A stretch of 64,000 bases of DNA from assembly GCF_001420695.1 (NCBI RefSeq), contig NZ_LJJB01000007.1, forward strand, positions 209,890 through 273,889, given 5' to 3'. Both the position numbers and the translations under genes were made by a program. Below the pieces are notes generated by a model. It did not search any database. It saw only the letters and a program-made list of their open reading frames with translations, and was not told where the DNA came from. Of the stretch, positions 15,366 to 22,945 are shown one piece after another (position 1 is the stretch's first letter; each line of letters starts with the position of its first letter). The stretch comes from Brevibacillus choshinensis (lineage in GTDB: Bacteria; Bacillota; Bacilli; Brevibacillales; Brevibacillaceae).

Positions 15366-16034
15366 ATGAGCAGAAAATTTGAATTGCGGTTGGAAAGTCA
15401 CGAGCTGGACACGCTGCATATCAAGGTGTGTCGCGTGTTGCGGGAAGCGATTTTGCGAGGGCACTTCCAGCCGGGAGAACGCCTCGTTCAGGAAGAGCTG
15501 GCCAGTTCGTTAGGTGTAAGCAGAATGCCAGTGCGAGAGGCGCTCCGCAAGCTGGAAACAGAAGGTCTGGTCATCATCGAACCGCACCGGGGAGCCATTG
15601 TCAAATCATTGTCCGTGGAGGATATTCAGGAAATATATGGCCTTCGCTCCCAGTTTGAAAAGATGGCGGTCGAAATGAGCGTGGAGCACATGGAGCAGGA
15701 CGACATCGATCAGCTGGAAGAACTGGTGGTCGCGATGGAGCAATCCAAGGATGCCACTGAATTCATCGAGTGCAATATTGAATTTCACCGATTATTAATC
15801 AGTCGCTGTCCATGGAAACGACTGGTGAACTTTATCGAGACCTTGTGGAACGGTTTTCCTCAGCAAACGCCACAGATGCTCCGCGACCAGACTGAAAAAT
15901 CAAACAAAGAGCATCGAGAGATCTTACAGGCAATCAAAAAAGGAAATGCCGCCGAAGCAGGCAAATTGGTTCACGGGCACATCAAGCGCACGGGTGACAA
16001 CTTGGTCAAGAGCTTGCAAGAATCGCTGGAATAG
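15366..16034 (+). CDS. GntR-family transcriptional regulator (FCD subfamily)
   Basis: A 222-aa regulator with an N-terminal GntR winged HTH (LREAILRGHFQPGERLVQEE, then LGVSRMPVREALRKLETEG, about residues 20-80) and an all-helical FCD ligand domain (about 90-215) with histidines that usually hold a metal and bind carboxylic acids. It closes the first catabolic block and ends at a strong terminator. The two TTGGATCCAA palindromes at 3563 and 7176 fit this subfamily. The effector would be a pathway acid such as the hydroxyacid or (methyl)succinate; that is inference. Confidence 0.85.
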   Translation: MSRKFELRLESHELDTLHIKVCRVLREAILRGHFQPGERLVQEELASSLGVSRMPVREALRKLETEGLVIIEPHRGAIVKSLSVEDIQEIYGLRSQFEKMAVEMSVEHMEQDDIDQLEELVVAMEQSKDATEFIECNIEFHRLLISRCPWKRLVNFIETLWNGFPQQTPQMLRDQTEKSNKEHREILQAIKKGNAAEAGKLVHGHIKRTGDNLVKSLQESLE

Positions 16035-16039
16035 CAAAA

Positions 16040-16089
16040 AGGCATCGTACCACCGGGCTTTTGTCGGGTCAGGTACGATGCCTTTTTTT
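16040..16089 (+). terminator. Strong rho-independent terminator after the GntR gene
   Basis: A perfect 12-bp stem AGGCATCGTACC / GGTACGATGCCT with a 20-nt loop and a T7 tail. It ends the first catabolic block and shows that the HMG-CoA reductase block has its own promoter. Confidence 0.9.
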
Positions 16090-16205
16090 CTGCCACCCAT
16101 TCAGACGAGTTTTTCTAGATCGTATTATTTTGATTGTGAACATCTATCGAACAATTTCGAATGCTCCCCATTTACAGACGGGAAAAGATGTAGTAGTATA
16201 TGGTC

Positions 16206-16222
16206 ATTCAACAAAGTTGAAT
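16206..16222. promoter_or_regulatory. Inverted repeat ATTCAAC-AAA-GTTGAAT upstream of the HMG-CoA reductase gene
   Basis: A perfect 7-3-7 inverted repeat lies about 15 bp upstream of a -10-like TACAAT (16238-16243), overlapping the expected -35 position. It has the shape of a repressor or activator site. The binding protein is unknown and the sequence differs from the TTGGATCCAA operators. Confidence 0.45.
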
Positions 16223-16274
16223 AAAAGGAAACACAATTACAATGTGAGCGCTAAGTCAGTCGCGAGCCTTTTTG

Positions 16275-16289
16275 ATGTAAGCGTTTTTA
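16275..16289 (+). promoter_or_regulatory. cre-like box 1 (CcpA) upstream of the HMG-CoA reductase gene
   Basis: ATGTAAGCGTTTTTA fits the Bacillus consensus WTGNAANCGNWNNCW with one mismatch. It lies downstream of the likely promoter, the position where CcpA acts as a roadblock. Confidence 0.5.
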
Positions 16290-16296
16290 CGAAAGA

Positions 16297-16311
16297 ATGA
16301 AAGCGTTTCAA
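16297..16311 (+). promoter_or_regulatory. cre-like box 2 (CcpA) upstream of the HMG-CoA reductase gene
   Basis: ATGAAAGCGTTTCAA also fits the cre consensus with one mismatch, 22 bp after box 1 (two helical turns). Two in-phase sites suggest glucose repression of this operon. Confidence 0.45.
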
Positions 16312-16377
16312 TCAGAAAGGGTCAGAAACATGGGGCGCAGTACCCCTATCATTCAACATAGAGTAGGAGAATGCGAG

Positions 16378-17658
16378 ATGACTACCAGTCGAGTATCCGG
16401 ATTTTACAAACTATCACCTGAGGAAAGACTAGAGAAGGTTGCACAGGAGTGTCAACTGACTGCAGAAGAAAAACAAATCTTGTCGGGAGCGACCGCATTT
16501 CCATTGCGTACCGCCAATTCGATGATTGAAAATGTGGTGGGCGTGATGTCCATTCCACTCGGGATCGCAACCAACTTTAAAATCAATGGGGTAGATCGCT
16601 TCATTCCGATGGCAACCGAGGAAGCGTCTGTCGTGGCAGCAGCGAGTAATGCGGCACGCACAGCCTACGATCTGGGAGGCTTTCATACTTCCTTGAGCGG
16701 CTCCATCATGAGAGGGCAAATTCAAGTCGTCGATTTGACTGACCCGTATGGCGCGATGGCTCGCATCTACGAAAACAAAAAAGAGATTCTGGATCGCTGT
16801 AATGCAAAAGACCCGACACTCGTTTCGCTCGGTGGCGGTGCGATTGACGTCGAGGTACATGTGATCGAGCGGGCAAAACAGCCGATGGTTGTCCTGCATC
16901 TCCTCGTGGATACACGTGATGCGATGGGGGCCAATGCGGTCAACACGATGGCAGAGGCAGTAGCTCCTTACATCGAGGAAATTACTTCGGGCCGCGTCGT
17001 TCTGCGCATTATCTCCAACCTGGCTGATCGCCGTTTGGTACGCGCACGCGCCGAATTCTCTACAGAAGAACTGGGTGGCAAAGAGGTCGTCGACAACATT
17101 ATCCGCGCTTACGAATTTGCAGAGTGCGATCCGTACCGCGCGACTACACACAATAAAGGAATCATGAACGGTATTTCCGCGGTCGTATTGGCTTCGGGAA
17201 ATGATACGCGAGCAGTAGAAGCAGGGGCACACGCTTATGCATCTGTATCTGGCCGTTATCGTTCACTCACTCGCTGGGAGCTGGGCCGCACAGGAAACCT
17301 GGTAGGAACAATTGAAGTACCGATGGCCGTAGGGATTGTCGGAGGCGCGACCAAATCGCATCCAACCGCTCGTCTGGGCCTAAAAGTAATGGGAATTCAG
17401 AACGCGGAAGAGCTCGCTGGAGCGATCGCAGCAGTGGGCTTGGCACAAAACCTGGCTGCCATGCGTGCATTGGCTGCCGAAGGAATTCAAAAAGGACATA
17501 TGGCACTGCATGCTCGCAACCTCGCGATGATGGCAGGTGCTCATGATGACCAGATCGATCAGATCGTCAAGCAAGCCATTCAGGAGAAGGACGTACGCTA
17601 CGACCGCATTCTGGAGCTGACCAAACAATTGCAGGAGGGGGTTGCCAATGGAAACTGA
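16378..17658 (+). CDS. mvaA: Hydroxymethylglutaryl-CoA reductase, class II (degradative type)
   Basis: A 426-aa class II HMG-CoA reductase closely resembling the catabolic enzyme of Pseudomonas mevalonii. Key residues are present: the catalytic Glu (TEEASVVAAAS), Lys (THNKGIMNGIS), Asp (ASGNDTRAVEAG) and His (GHMALHARN), and the DAMGANAVNTMAEA nucleotide-site motif. The start is ATG 16378 after TAGGAGAATGC; an upstream in-frame ATG at 16297 sits inside a cre-like box and is less likely. Bacilli normally make isoprenoids by the MEP route, and here HMG-CoA lyase is in the same operon, so the reaction probably runs from mevalonate to HMG-CoA. Confidence 0.92.
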   Translation: MTTSRVSGFYKLSPEERLEKVAQECQLTAEEKQILSGATAFPLRTANSMIENVVGVMSIPLGIATNFKINGVDRFIPMATEEASVVAAASNAARTAYDLGGFHTSLSGSIMRGQIQVVDLTDPYGAMARIYENKKEILDRCNAKDPTLVSLGGGAIDVEVHVIERAKQPMVVLHLLVDTRDAMGANAVNTMAEAVAPYIEEITSGRVVLRIISNLADRRLVRARAEFSTEELGGKEVVDNIIRAYEFAECDPYRATTHNKGIMNGISAVVLASGNDTRAVEAGAHAYASVSGRYRSLTRWELGRTGNLVGTIEVPMAVGIVGGATKSHPTARLGLKVMGIQNAEELAGAIAAVGLAQNLAAMRALAAEGIQKGHMALHARNLAMMAGAHDDQIDQIVKQAIQEKDVRYDRILELTKQLQEGVANGN

Positions 17659-18094
17659 AATGGTAAGGAAAGAACAACAGGCGACGACATCGAAAAAAGA
17701 GTACATTGAAATTTTAGGAGATACGGTCGTACCGGTCCGAATTCTTTCGGCCATCGTGATCAGTATTTGCCTGAGTATTGGTGGCTACTTCTTGGGGAAA
17801 AGCTTTTTCCCCAAGATCGCTGAGGCCAAAATGGTAGGCTCCTACTCTTTGCTGCTAGGAATCGCAGGTAGCGTACTGGGACTCATCATCTGTGCGAACC
17901 TGTTTAAACCAAGCCGGATATTGACGGAAGAAGAAACCTCCTCCGAAGGCTTGGAAGAAATCCTACTCAGCATGCAGGTAGATCCGAAAGCAGAGTATGA
18001 ATTGATTAAAGACGACCCTGTGACGAAAAAAGAGATGGAAGAACTGGGGATTTTAGAGACATTCAAGCGTAGCGGGGGGCGAACACAACAATGA
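17648..18094 (+). CDS. Small membrane protein paired with the TctA permease (TctB-like position)
   Basis: A 148-aa protein with a charged N-terminus, two predicted membrane helices (about 30-50 and 63-86) and a 60-residue acidic cytoplasmic tail. It overlaps the end of mvaA (ATG 17648; AGGAGGGGG about 8 nt upstream) and the start of the TctA gene (ATGA). It takes the place of TctB but has two rather than four helices and no similarity I can name, so it may be a divergent small subunit of a mevalonate or HMG transporter. Confidence 0.6.
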   Translation: METEMVRKEQQATTSKKEYIEILGDTVVPVRILSAIVISICLSIGGYFLGKSFFPKIAEAKMVGSYSLLLGIAGSVLGLIICANLFKPSRILTEEETSSEGLEEILLSMQVDPKAEYELIKDDPVTKKEMEELGILETFKRSGGRTQQ

Positions 18095-19446
18095 GCGTAC
18101 TCATGATATCCATTTTGCTTGCATTGGCAGGTGCTATTATCTTTTCCTTGATCGGATTAGTTTCGGGTACTGATGAAACCGCTATCATGGTACCCTTTAC
18201 CCTGCTCGTCATCTTGCTCGGAGCACCGCCAGAAGCAGTCTTTTCCTTTTTCATGGCGGCAGTATTGTCCAAGCATCTCACGCATGCGATCCCGACCGCA
18301 CTCATGGGTATTCCTGGTGATACCACGGCGGTGCCTTTGATTGACCATGCGTCTGCCCTGCGCAGATTGGGTGTACCCCATGTCGCGTTGCGCAAAATGC
18401 TGTCCGGCGGTTTGATCGGTGCTTTCATCGCCCTGCCAACAGCAGTTTTGTTCGGGCAGTTTCTGGGACAGTTCGCTGACTTCTTCAAAGCCTCATCTGG
18501 GCTGATCTTCACCTTGGCTGCTATCCTGATCGCTTATTTCTCAAAAGGAAAATGGGTAAGCGTCCTGATGATTATCCCATTTGCCTTCTTCATTAAAAGC
18601 ATTGATACGTTCAGCTTTAGTGTAGTAGAAAAGCATTTGAGCACTAGCTTCTTTCTGGGCATCGCGATCGGACCTATGCTCTCGGACATTTTGTTTTCTC
18701 TGTCCCCGACTGCACGTAAAGGCATGGTTCGGCAGACTGCAAAGGAATATCACCTTGCACCGGAAACGAAGTCATGGAAGGGTTTCTTCCCGAATCCGTT
18801 CCGCGTCCTGACAGGCAGACAAACCGCTTATACGGCGGCAACTTCCTTTGTTTCCTCTCTGACCTTTGCCTTTAGTCCAGTGGGCATGACATCGCTGATG
18901 GGGGAGATCGTGGGTTCGCGCAACAAAGGCGTGTACAAAAAGTCTACTTCGAGTCTGGCGTCCATGAACGGTGTTACCGAGTCCACCTACATTGCGGAAG
19001 CGATCATCCCACTCCTGGCGTTTGGTATTCCGCTCAGCCCAGTGGCGTTGGGACCAGCTTCTCCTTTGTTTAACGCACCGCCTGTGTTTACGAGCGATCC
19101 AGTAAACAATCTGCATAATATGATGACACCATGGGAGTTCTTCCTGTACGGCTTGATCGGTTTGGTGATCGCAGCGCTGATTGCGTATCCATTTGCTATG
19201 AACTATGCGCGTAAAGCGACCGTGTTTGTCATGAAAAACATCAGCCAGGAAGCGATCGTCGGTATGTTCATCGGTCTCGCTTGCTTGCTCGCCTTCCATG
19301 AGGCACAGCTTGTAGGGGTCATACTTACACTGACAATGGCAGCAGTAGGAGGACTGATGAACCGCGTTCTGGGGGTTAGCTCCGGCGTACAGTTCATGAT
19401 CTTCTACGGCTCCACCTACATGATGTCAAAACTGCTGGGAGTTTGA
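18091..19446 (+). CDS. TctA-family permease (tripartite tricarboxylate transporter large subunit)
   Basis: A 451-aa polytopic protein with about 11-12 membrane segments and TctA-type motifs: AIPTALMGIPGDTTAVPLID (about 69-88) and the repeat-related GVTESTYIAEAIIPLLAFGIPLSP segment. TctA permeases normally work with a small TctB and a periplasmic TctC binding protein; no TctC gene is in the window. Sandwiched between HMG-CoA reductase and lyase genes, it probably imports mevalonate or a related branched hydroxyacid. It overlaps the upstream small gene by 4 bp. Confidence 0.8.
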   Translation: MSVLMISILLALAGAIIFSLIGLVSGTDETAIMVPFTLLVILLGAPPEAVFSFFMAAVLSKHLTHAIPTALMGIPGDTTAVPLIDHASALRRLGVPHVALRKMLSGGLIGAFIALPTAVLFGQFLGQFADFFKASSGLIFTLAAILIAYFSKGKWVSVLMIIPFAFFIKSIDTFSFSVVEKHLSTSFFLGIAIGPMLSDILFSLSPTARKGMVRQTAKEYHLAPETKSWKGFFPNPFRVLTGRQTAYTAATSFVSSLTFAFSPVGMTSLMGEIVGSRNKGVYKKSTSSLASMNGVTESTYIAEAIIPLLAFGIPLSPVALGPASPLFNAPPVFTSDPVNNLHNMMTPWEFFLYGLIGLVIAALIAYPFAMNYARKATVFVMKNISQEAIVGMFIGLACLLAFHEAQLVGVILTLTMAAVGGLMNRVLGVSSGVQFMIFYGSTYMMSKLLGV

Positions 19447-19453
19447 TGCCCGT

Positions 19454-20353
19454 ATGAAAATCGATCCGAAAAAGATCACCATCAAAGAAGTGGGACCTCG
19501 GGACGGTTTGCAGAACGAATCGGTTTTTGTCCCGACTCCTGACAAAATCGCGTGGATCAATCAGATGTCGCATACTGGACTGACTTATATGGAAGTGACT
19601 TCGTTTGTCCATCCCAAGTGGATACCTGCTTTGGCAGACGCTGTTGAAGTAGTGAGTGGCATCGAGCGAGTACCCGGTGTCACGTATGCGGCCCTCGTGC
19701 CAAATGCAAAAGGACTGGAGCGGGCGCTATCAGCCCAGGTGGACGAAGTATCGGTCTTTATGTCAGCCAGTGAGACACACAATTTGAAAAATATCAACAA
19801 GACCCGAGAAGAGACGTACCCGATTTTGGCGGAAACCACTCAGGCGGCGCTAGCGGCAGGCAAGACCGTTCGTGGTTACGTTTCTACTGTGTTTGGTTGT
19901 CCGTACGAAGGTGCCGTCTCGGTAGATGATGTCATCCGCGTGACGGAAGCGTTACTTGCGATGGGGGTAAGCGAGGTGTCTCTCGGTGATACAATCGGAG
20001 TCGCTCAGCCTCGTCAAGTGCAGGAAGTGCTGGAGGTATTGCTCCAGCGTTTCCCGACTGACAAATTGGCGATGCATTTTCACGATACTCGCGGCATGGC
20101 GATGGCGAATGTGCTCGTTTCCCTGGAGATGGGGATGACCACCTTTGACAGCTCGTTGGGCGGTTTGGGCGGTTGCCCTTATGCTCCGGGTGCATCAGGA
20201 AACATCGCGACGGATGACCTGCTGTACATGCTGAATGGATTGGGCATGCAGACTGGGATTGATGCGGAAAAGCTGCAAGCAGCTGCCTTGTTCATTCAGG
20301 AGAAAATGGGACGTCCCTTAATGAGCCACAACATGCAGGCTTGCCAAGCATAA
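19454..20353 (+). CDS. mvaB: Hydroxymethylglutaryl-CoA lyase
   Basis: A 299-aa DRE-TIM metallolyase that splits HMG-CoA to acetyl-CoA and acetoacetate. It shows the start motif ITIKEVGPRDGLQNE with catalytic Asp/Arg, the metal-binding HFHDTRGMA and the signature cysteine loop GLGGCPYAPGASGN. It starts 7 bp after the TctA stop and is the last gene of the mevalonate unit, followed by the first copy of the 53-bp terminator. Family discrimination from isopropylmalate or homocitrate synthase is clear from the lyase signature. Confidence 0.92.
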   Translation: MKIDPKKITIKEVGPRDGLQNESVFVPTPDKIAWINQMSHTGLTYMEVTSFVHPKWIPALADAVEVVSGIERVPGVTYAALVPNAKGLERALSAQVDEVSVFMSASETHNLKNINKTREETYPILAETTQAALAAGKTVRGYVSTVFGCPYEGAVSVDDVIRVTEALLAMGVSEVSLGDTIGVAQPRQVQEVLEVLLQRFPTDKLAMHFHDTRGMAMANVLVSLEMGMTTFDSSLGGLGGCPYAPGASGNIATDDLLYMLNGLGMQTGIDAEKLQAAALFIQEKMGRPLMSHNMQACQA

Positions 20354-20361
20354 AAAGACAA

Positions 20362-20414
20362 AGCACAGCGGTCGTACGGAACATGGTGATCATGTCCGAA
20401 ACAGTCGCTGTGCT
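20362..20414. repeat. 53-bp terminator-like repeat, copy 1
   Basis: These 53 bases are identical to 21464-21516. They fold into a long hairpin (outer stem AGCACAGCG / CGCTGTGCT, inner stem CGGAACATG / CATGTCCG with one bulge), followed by GTTTTTG. Copy 1 terminates the mvaB operon and faces the convergent unrecognised gene. Confidence 0.85.
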
Positions 20415-20451
20415 GTTTTTGTATGACGGGTAAAAGGATTCGCTTGCCGAG

Positions 20452-21159
20452 CTATCCATGAGACGTCAAGTCTTGCCTGCCGCTCCATTTATTAGCATAG
20501 GCATCGTTGCCATAGCCAAATGAACCGTTAAAAACGGGTCTGTCATGTTCGTCAAACGTAAAGCGCATGATAAACTTCCCTTCGGTTGGTTTGTCGCCTA
20601 GAGGTTGGTTATCCTTCCAGGTGCCATAGAGGTAGTCTGGCGCAACGAGTGTACCCGTCAATGTACCTGTGGGAGCCCAGTTATACGTACCGTCCATCAC
20701 ATACGCACCAGTCGCGGGGTCAAATCTTTTCGTGAGTGTGATGGCACCCCATTTGGTTATCCATCTCCCGGCAGGATCCGGCAACATTAATCCAGCTGCT
20801 TTAAACTTATGGAACCAATACCGCATCGTGCTTACGATCTGTTCTGCTTCTGCTCTTGGCACACCATACGTATGGATTAAGCACTCCTCGATTTTATGCC
20901 ATTGATAAGGAAATTCATAAGCGCATGTTGCGGCAGCATCCTTATATTTCATGTAGAGTTGACCATAGTAATTTGCCATCCAACCTACAAGTCCCACCAA
21001 ACCAACGATGGCTTCTCCAACCGGTAGCATAGCCACTTTCCTATATGCATAGGGATTCGGCCAAAAAGCCCCGCCATCTTGAAAATGATAGGGGTGTACA
21101 GGTGGCGGATAATACATAGGGAATTCCTGTTGTCTCAACGGATCGTAACCTCCCTGCAT
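20452..21159 (-). CDS. Unrecognised protein with Pro/Tyr-rich N-terminus
   Basis: A 235-aa protein I cannot assign. The first about 40 residues are rich in Pro, Tyr and His (EFPMYYPPPVHPYHF) and resemble surface or spore-coat tails. A hydrophobic Gly-rich stretch follows (PVGEAIVGLVGLVGWMANYY, about 46-65). The C-terminal half has repeated aromatic beta-strand patterns (TYNWAPTGTLTGTLVAP, TEGKFIMRFTFDEHDRPVF, FNGSFGYG), suggestive of a small beta-barrel. It lies alone between the two 53-bp repeats and may have arrived with that rearrangement. Confidence 0.55.
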   Translation of the reverse strand: MQGGYDPLRQQEFPMYYPPPVHPYHFQDGGAFWPNPYAYRKVAMLPVGEAIVGLVGLVGWMANYYGQLYMKYKDAAATCAYEFPYQWHKIEECLIHTYGVPRAEAEQIVSTMRYWFHKFKAAGLMLPDPAGRWITKWGAITLTKRFDPATGAYVMDGTYNWAPTGTLTGTLVAPDYLYGTWKDNQPLGDKPTEGKFIMRFTFDEHDRPVFNGSFGYGNDAYANKWSGRQDLTSHG

Positions 21160-21221
21160 TACGTTATATTCAGTCGATGTATGCTATGCCTAATTGGGCG
21201 TAGATGAGCTTGCTTATGGGG

Positions 21222-21377
21222 CTAGGCTTTTGCCCGTTTATTTCGCCCCAACACAGACGTCAACCGTTGCACACCCTCCTGAATTTCTTCCTCCGACACA
21301 TTGCCATACCCGATGATCACTTTGTCATCATGATTTCCTTTGTTGATCGTATGATCTAAAAAATGTAGAGTAACCAT
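21222..21377 (-). pseudogene. C-terminal fragment of a MocR/PdxR-type (GntR-aminotransferase) regulator
   Basis: On the minus strand a short open frame ends ...DDKVIIGYGNVSEEEIQEGV, then QRLTSVLGRNKRAKA and a stop. GYGNVSEEEIQEGVxRL is what the last about 25 residues of PLP-binding MocR-type regulators look like. There is no room for the aminotransferase core or the HTH domain: the frame is closed upstream by a stop and the adjoining sequence is unrelated. It is a remnant lying between the two 53-bp repeats. Confidence 0.55.
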
Positions 21378-21463
21378 ATGAAAACAATATGGACAGCTGC
21401 AGAATTAGCTTTTTATGTTATGACAAACAAGAAAGAGCGTACCAGGCCACTCATAAAAGAAAC

Positions 21464-21516
21464 AGCACAGCGGTCGTACGGAACATGGTGATCATGTCCG
21501 AAACAGTCGCTGTGCT
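21464..21516. repeat. 53-bp terminator-like repeat, copy 2
   Basis: Identical over 53 bases to 20362-20414, with further partial similarity on both sides (CATAAAA before, TTTTTTTGT after). Here it is followed by T7 and lies 39 bp before the end of the convergent VOC gene. It probably works as a bidirectional terminator. Confidence 0.85.
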
Positions 21517-21554
21517 TTTTTTGTTCGTACGAGGGAAAGGATCTGCCCTGCGCC

Positions 21555-21971
21555 TTACTGTTGGATCGTGCTCGGATCCATGTACACGAATTCCCACAGA
21601 TGGCCATCTGGATCCTGGAAGCTCCAGCTGTACATGAAGCCATGGTCGACAGGATCATTGTATGGCTTGGCGCCAGCTTCCAGTGCACGATTGACCAGCT
21701 CGTTTACTTCTTCACGGCTTTCTGCGGACAGGGCGAGAATGACCTCTGTGTTTTTGCTTGTATCTGTAATTTCTTTCTTGGTGTTTTGGATAAAGGACTG
21801 GAAGTAATCCTCAACGAGCAGCATGGCATAAATATTTTCACTGATGACCATGCAGGCTGCTTGCTCGTTAGAGAATTGAGGGTTGAACTCGTAGCCGACT
21901 TTGGAGAAAAACTCCTTTGTTTTGTTCAGATCCTTGACTGGGAGATTGACGAAAATATTGTTCGTTGCCAA
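21555..21971 (-). CDS. VOC-family (glyoxalase/bleomycin-resistance-like) protein
   Basis: A 138-aa vicinal-oxygen-chelate protein with two beta-alpha-beta-beta-beta modules: the N-terminal NIFVNLPVKDLNKTKEFFSK and the C-terminal FMYSWSFQDPDGHLWEFVYM. The PDGHLWEF motif supplies the usual metal Glu. It resembles the B. subtilis-type stand-alone lactoylglutathione-lyase-like proteins whose substrates are mostly unknown. ATG at 21971 is preceded (minus strand) by GAGGTGATCCCA. No neighbour suggests its role. Confidence 0.8.
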   Translation of the reverse strand: MATNNIFVNLPVKDLNKTKEFFSKVGYEFNPQFSNEQAACMVISENIYAMLLVEDYFQSFIQNTKKEITDTSKNTEVILALSAESREEVNELVNRALEAGAKPYNDPVDHGFMYSWSFQDPDGHLWEFVYMDPSTIQQ

Positions 21972-22057
21972 TTGGGATCACCTCTATTTTGATTTCCTGT
22001 TGGAACAGGTTTTCATCCTTCAAGAATAGTAAAACATAAATGGGCTGTGAAGGTTTC

Positions 22058-22813
22058 TTATCGATTGCGCTCTTGGGTGGGTGACTGTGATTTGTGCGCG
22101 TGGACGATCAGAAAATGGGGATGCGTCATGAGGTGGTCATAGCTTTTTCTTGAGTCAGGCAATTTTTCCAAAAACGCTGGAACAGCTTGTGGCTCTATGA
22201 TCCGATCGAGCGTGAATGCAGCTGTCGTTTGATTGATGATGTCGTGAAGGGGTCTGCGGAAAATAGCGACCTCGACTTCTCCTGCTTCTTTTTTGATCCA
22301 GTTGTCTATGAGCCATTCGTGGGTAAAGTAATCGGGGCGTTGAAATAGGGTGAAGTCCATAAACGGATGATGGACGGAGAATAATAGCTGTCCCCCAGGA
22401 CGCAAGACACGGTGAAACTCGTGAAGGGGTCTAGCCAAATTCTCGATATAGTGCAACGTCAGGGAGCTGATAATGAGATGAAAGGACTCATCAGCAAAGG
22501 GAAGCGGGTCGTTGAGATCGTGAGCCAAAAGGTTCGCCTTCTCGCCGACTCTTCTCCGGGTTGCTTCAATCATCTCTGGGCTAAGGTCGATCGCAGTAAC
22601 CTGTGCCCCTCGATGAAATAACTGTTCCGTATACCATCCAGCGGCGCATCCAGCATCCAAAGCAGCAAGTCCGCTCATGTCTTCCGGCAGCTGCTTCAGC
22701 ATGGCAGGCCGCTCATAGTAAGCATTATAACCACTTTCGGTATCTACATTCTTTTCGTAGTCTCTGGAAAGTTTCGAATATGCGTCCATGATCACATGTT
22801 TCATGGTAGTCAC
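22058..22813 (-). CDS. Class I SAM-dependent methyltransferase
   Basis: A 251-aa methyltransferase. SAM-binding motif I is LAALDAGCAAGWYTEQL (about 48-64); the acidic end of strand 2 is TAIDLSPEMIEA; motif IV (DESFHLIISSLTLHYI) and the post-motif LRPGGQLLFSVHHP follow. This is the Methyltransf_11/25 type seen in UbiE-like enzymes, with no residue set that fixes the substrate. The ATG at 22813 has GGAGGTG upstream on the minus strand. It is divergent from the ABC exporter operon. Confidence 0.82.
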   Translation of the reverse strand: MTTMKHVIMDAYSKLSRDYEKNVDTESGYNAYYERPAMLKQLPEDMSGLAALDAGCAAGWYTEQLFHRGAQVTAIDLSPEMIEATRRRVGEKANLLAHDLNDPLPFADESFHLIISSLTLHYIENLARPLHEFHRVLRPGGQLLFSVHHPFMDFTLFQRPDYFTHEWLIDNWIKKEAGEVEVAIFRRPLHDIINQTTAAFTLDRIIEPQAVPAFLEKLPDSRKSYDHLMTHPHFLIVHAHKSQSPTQERNR

Positions 22814-22945
22814 CTCCTTCCTTTACTGATTCGTAAATGGTGGGTGTTTTCCCTGTATTCTGGCCCTAGAAACTACTTTTCAAATCCCGATAGGTATGGT
22901 GTGATAGAGAAAGATTGGGAGCTGCCGTGAAGATGGAGTGATTGC

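Noticed and set aside
16297-16377. 27-residue N-terminal extension of HMG-CoA reductase from ATG 16297
   Set aside because: The extension starts inside a cre-like box, has no good ribosome site and has no counterpart in P. mevalonii MvaA; ATG 16378 has one.
21378-21491. Short frame MKTIWTAAELAFYVMTNKKE... upstream of repeat copy 2
   Set aside because: It runs into the terminator hairpin, lacks a ribosome site and its end is set by the repeat.
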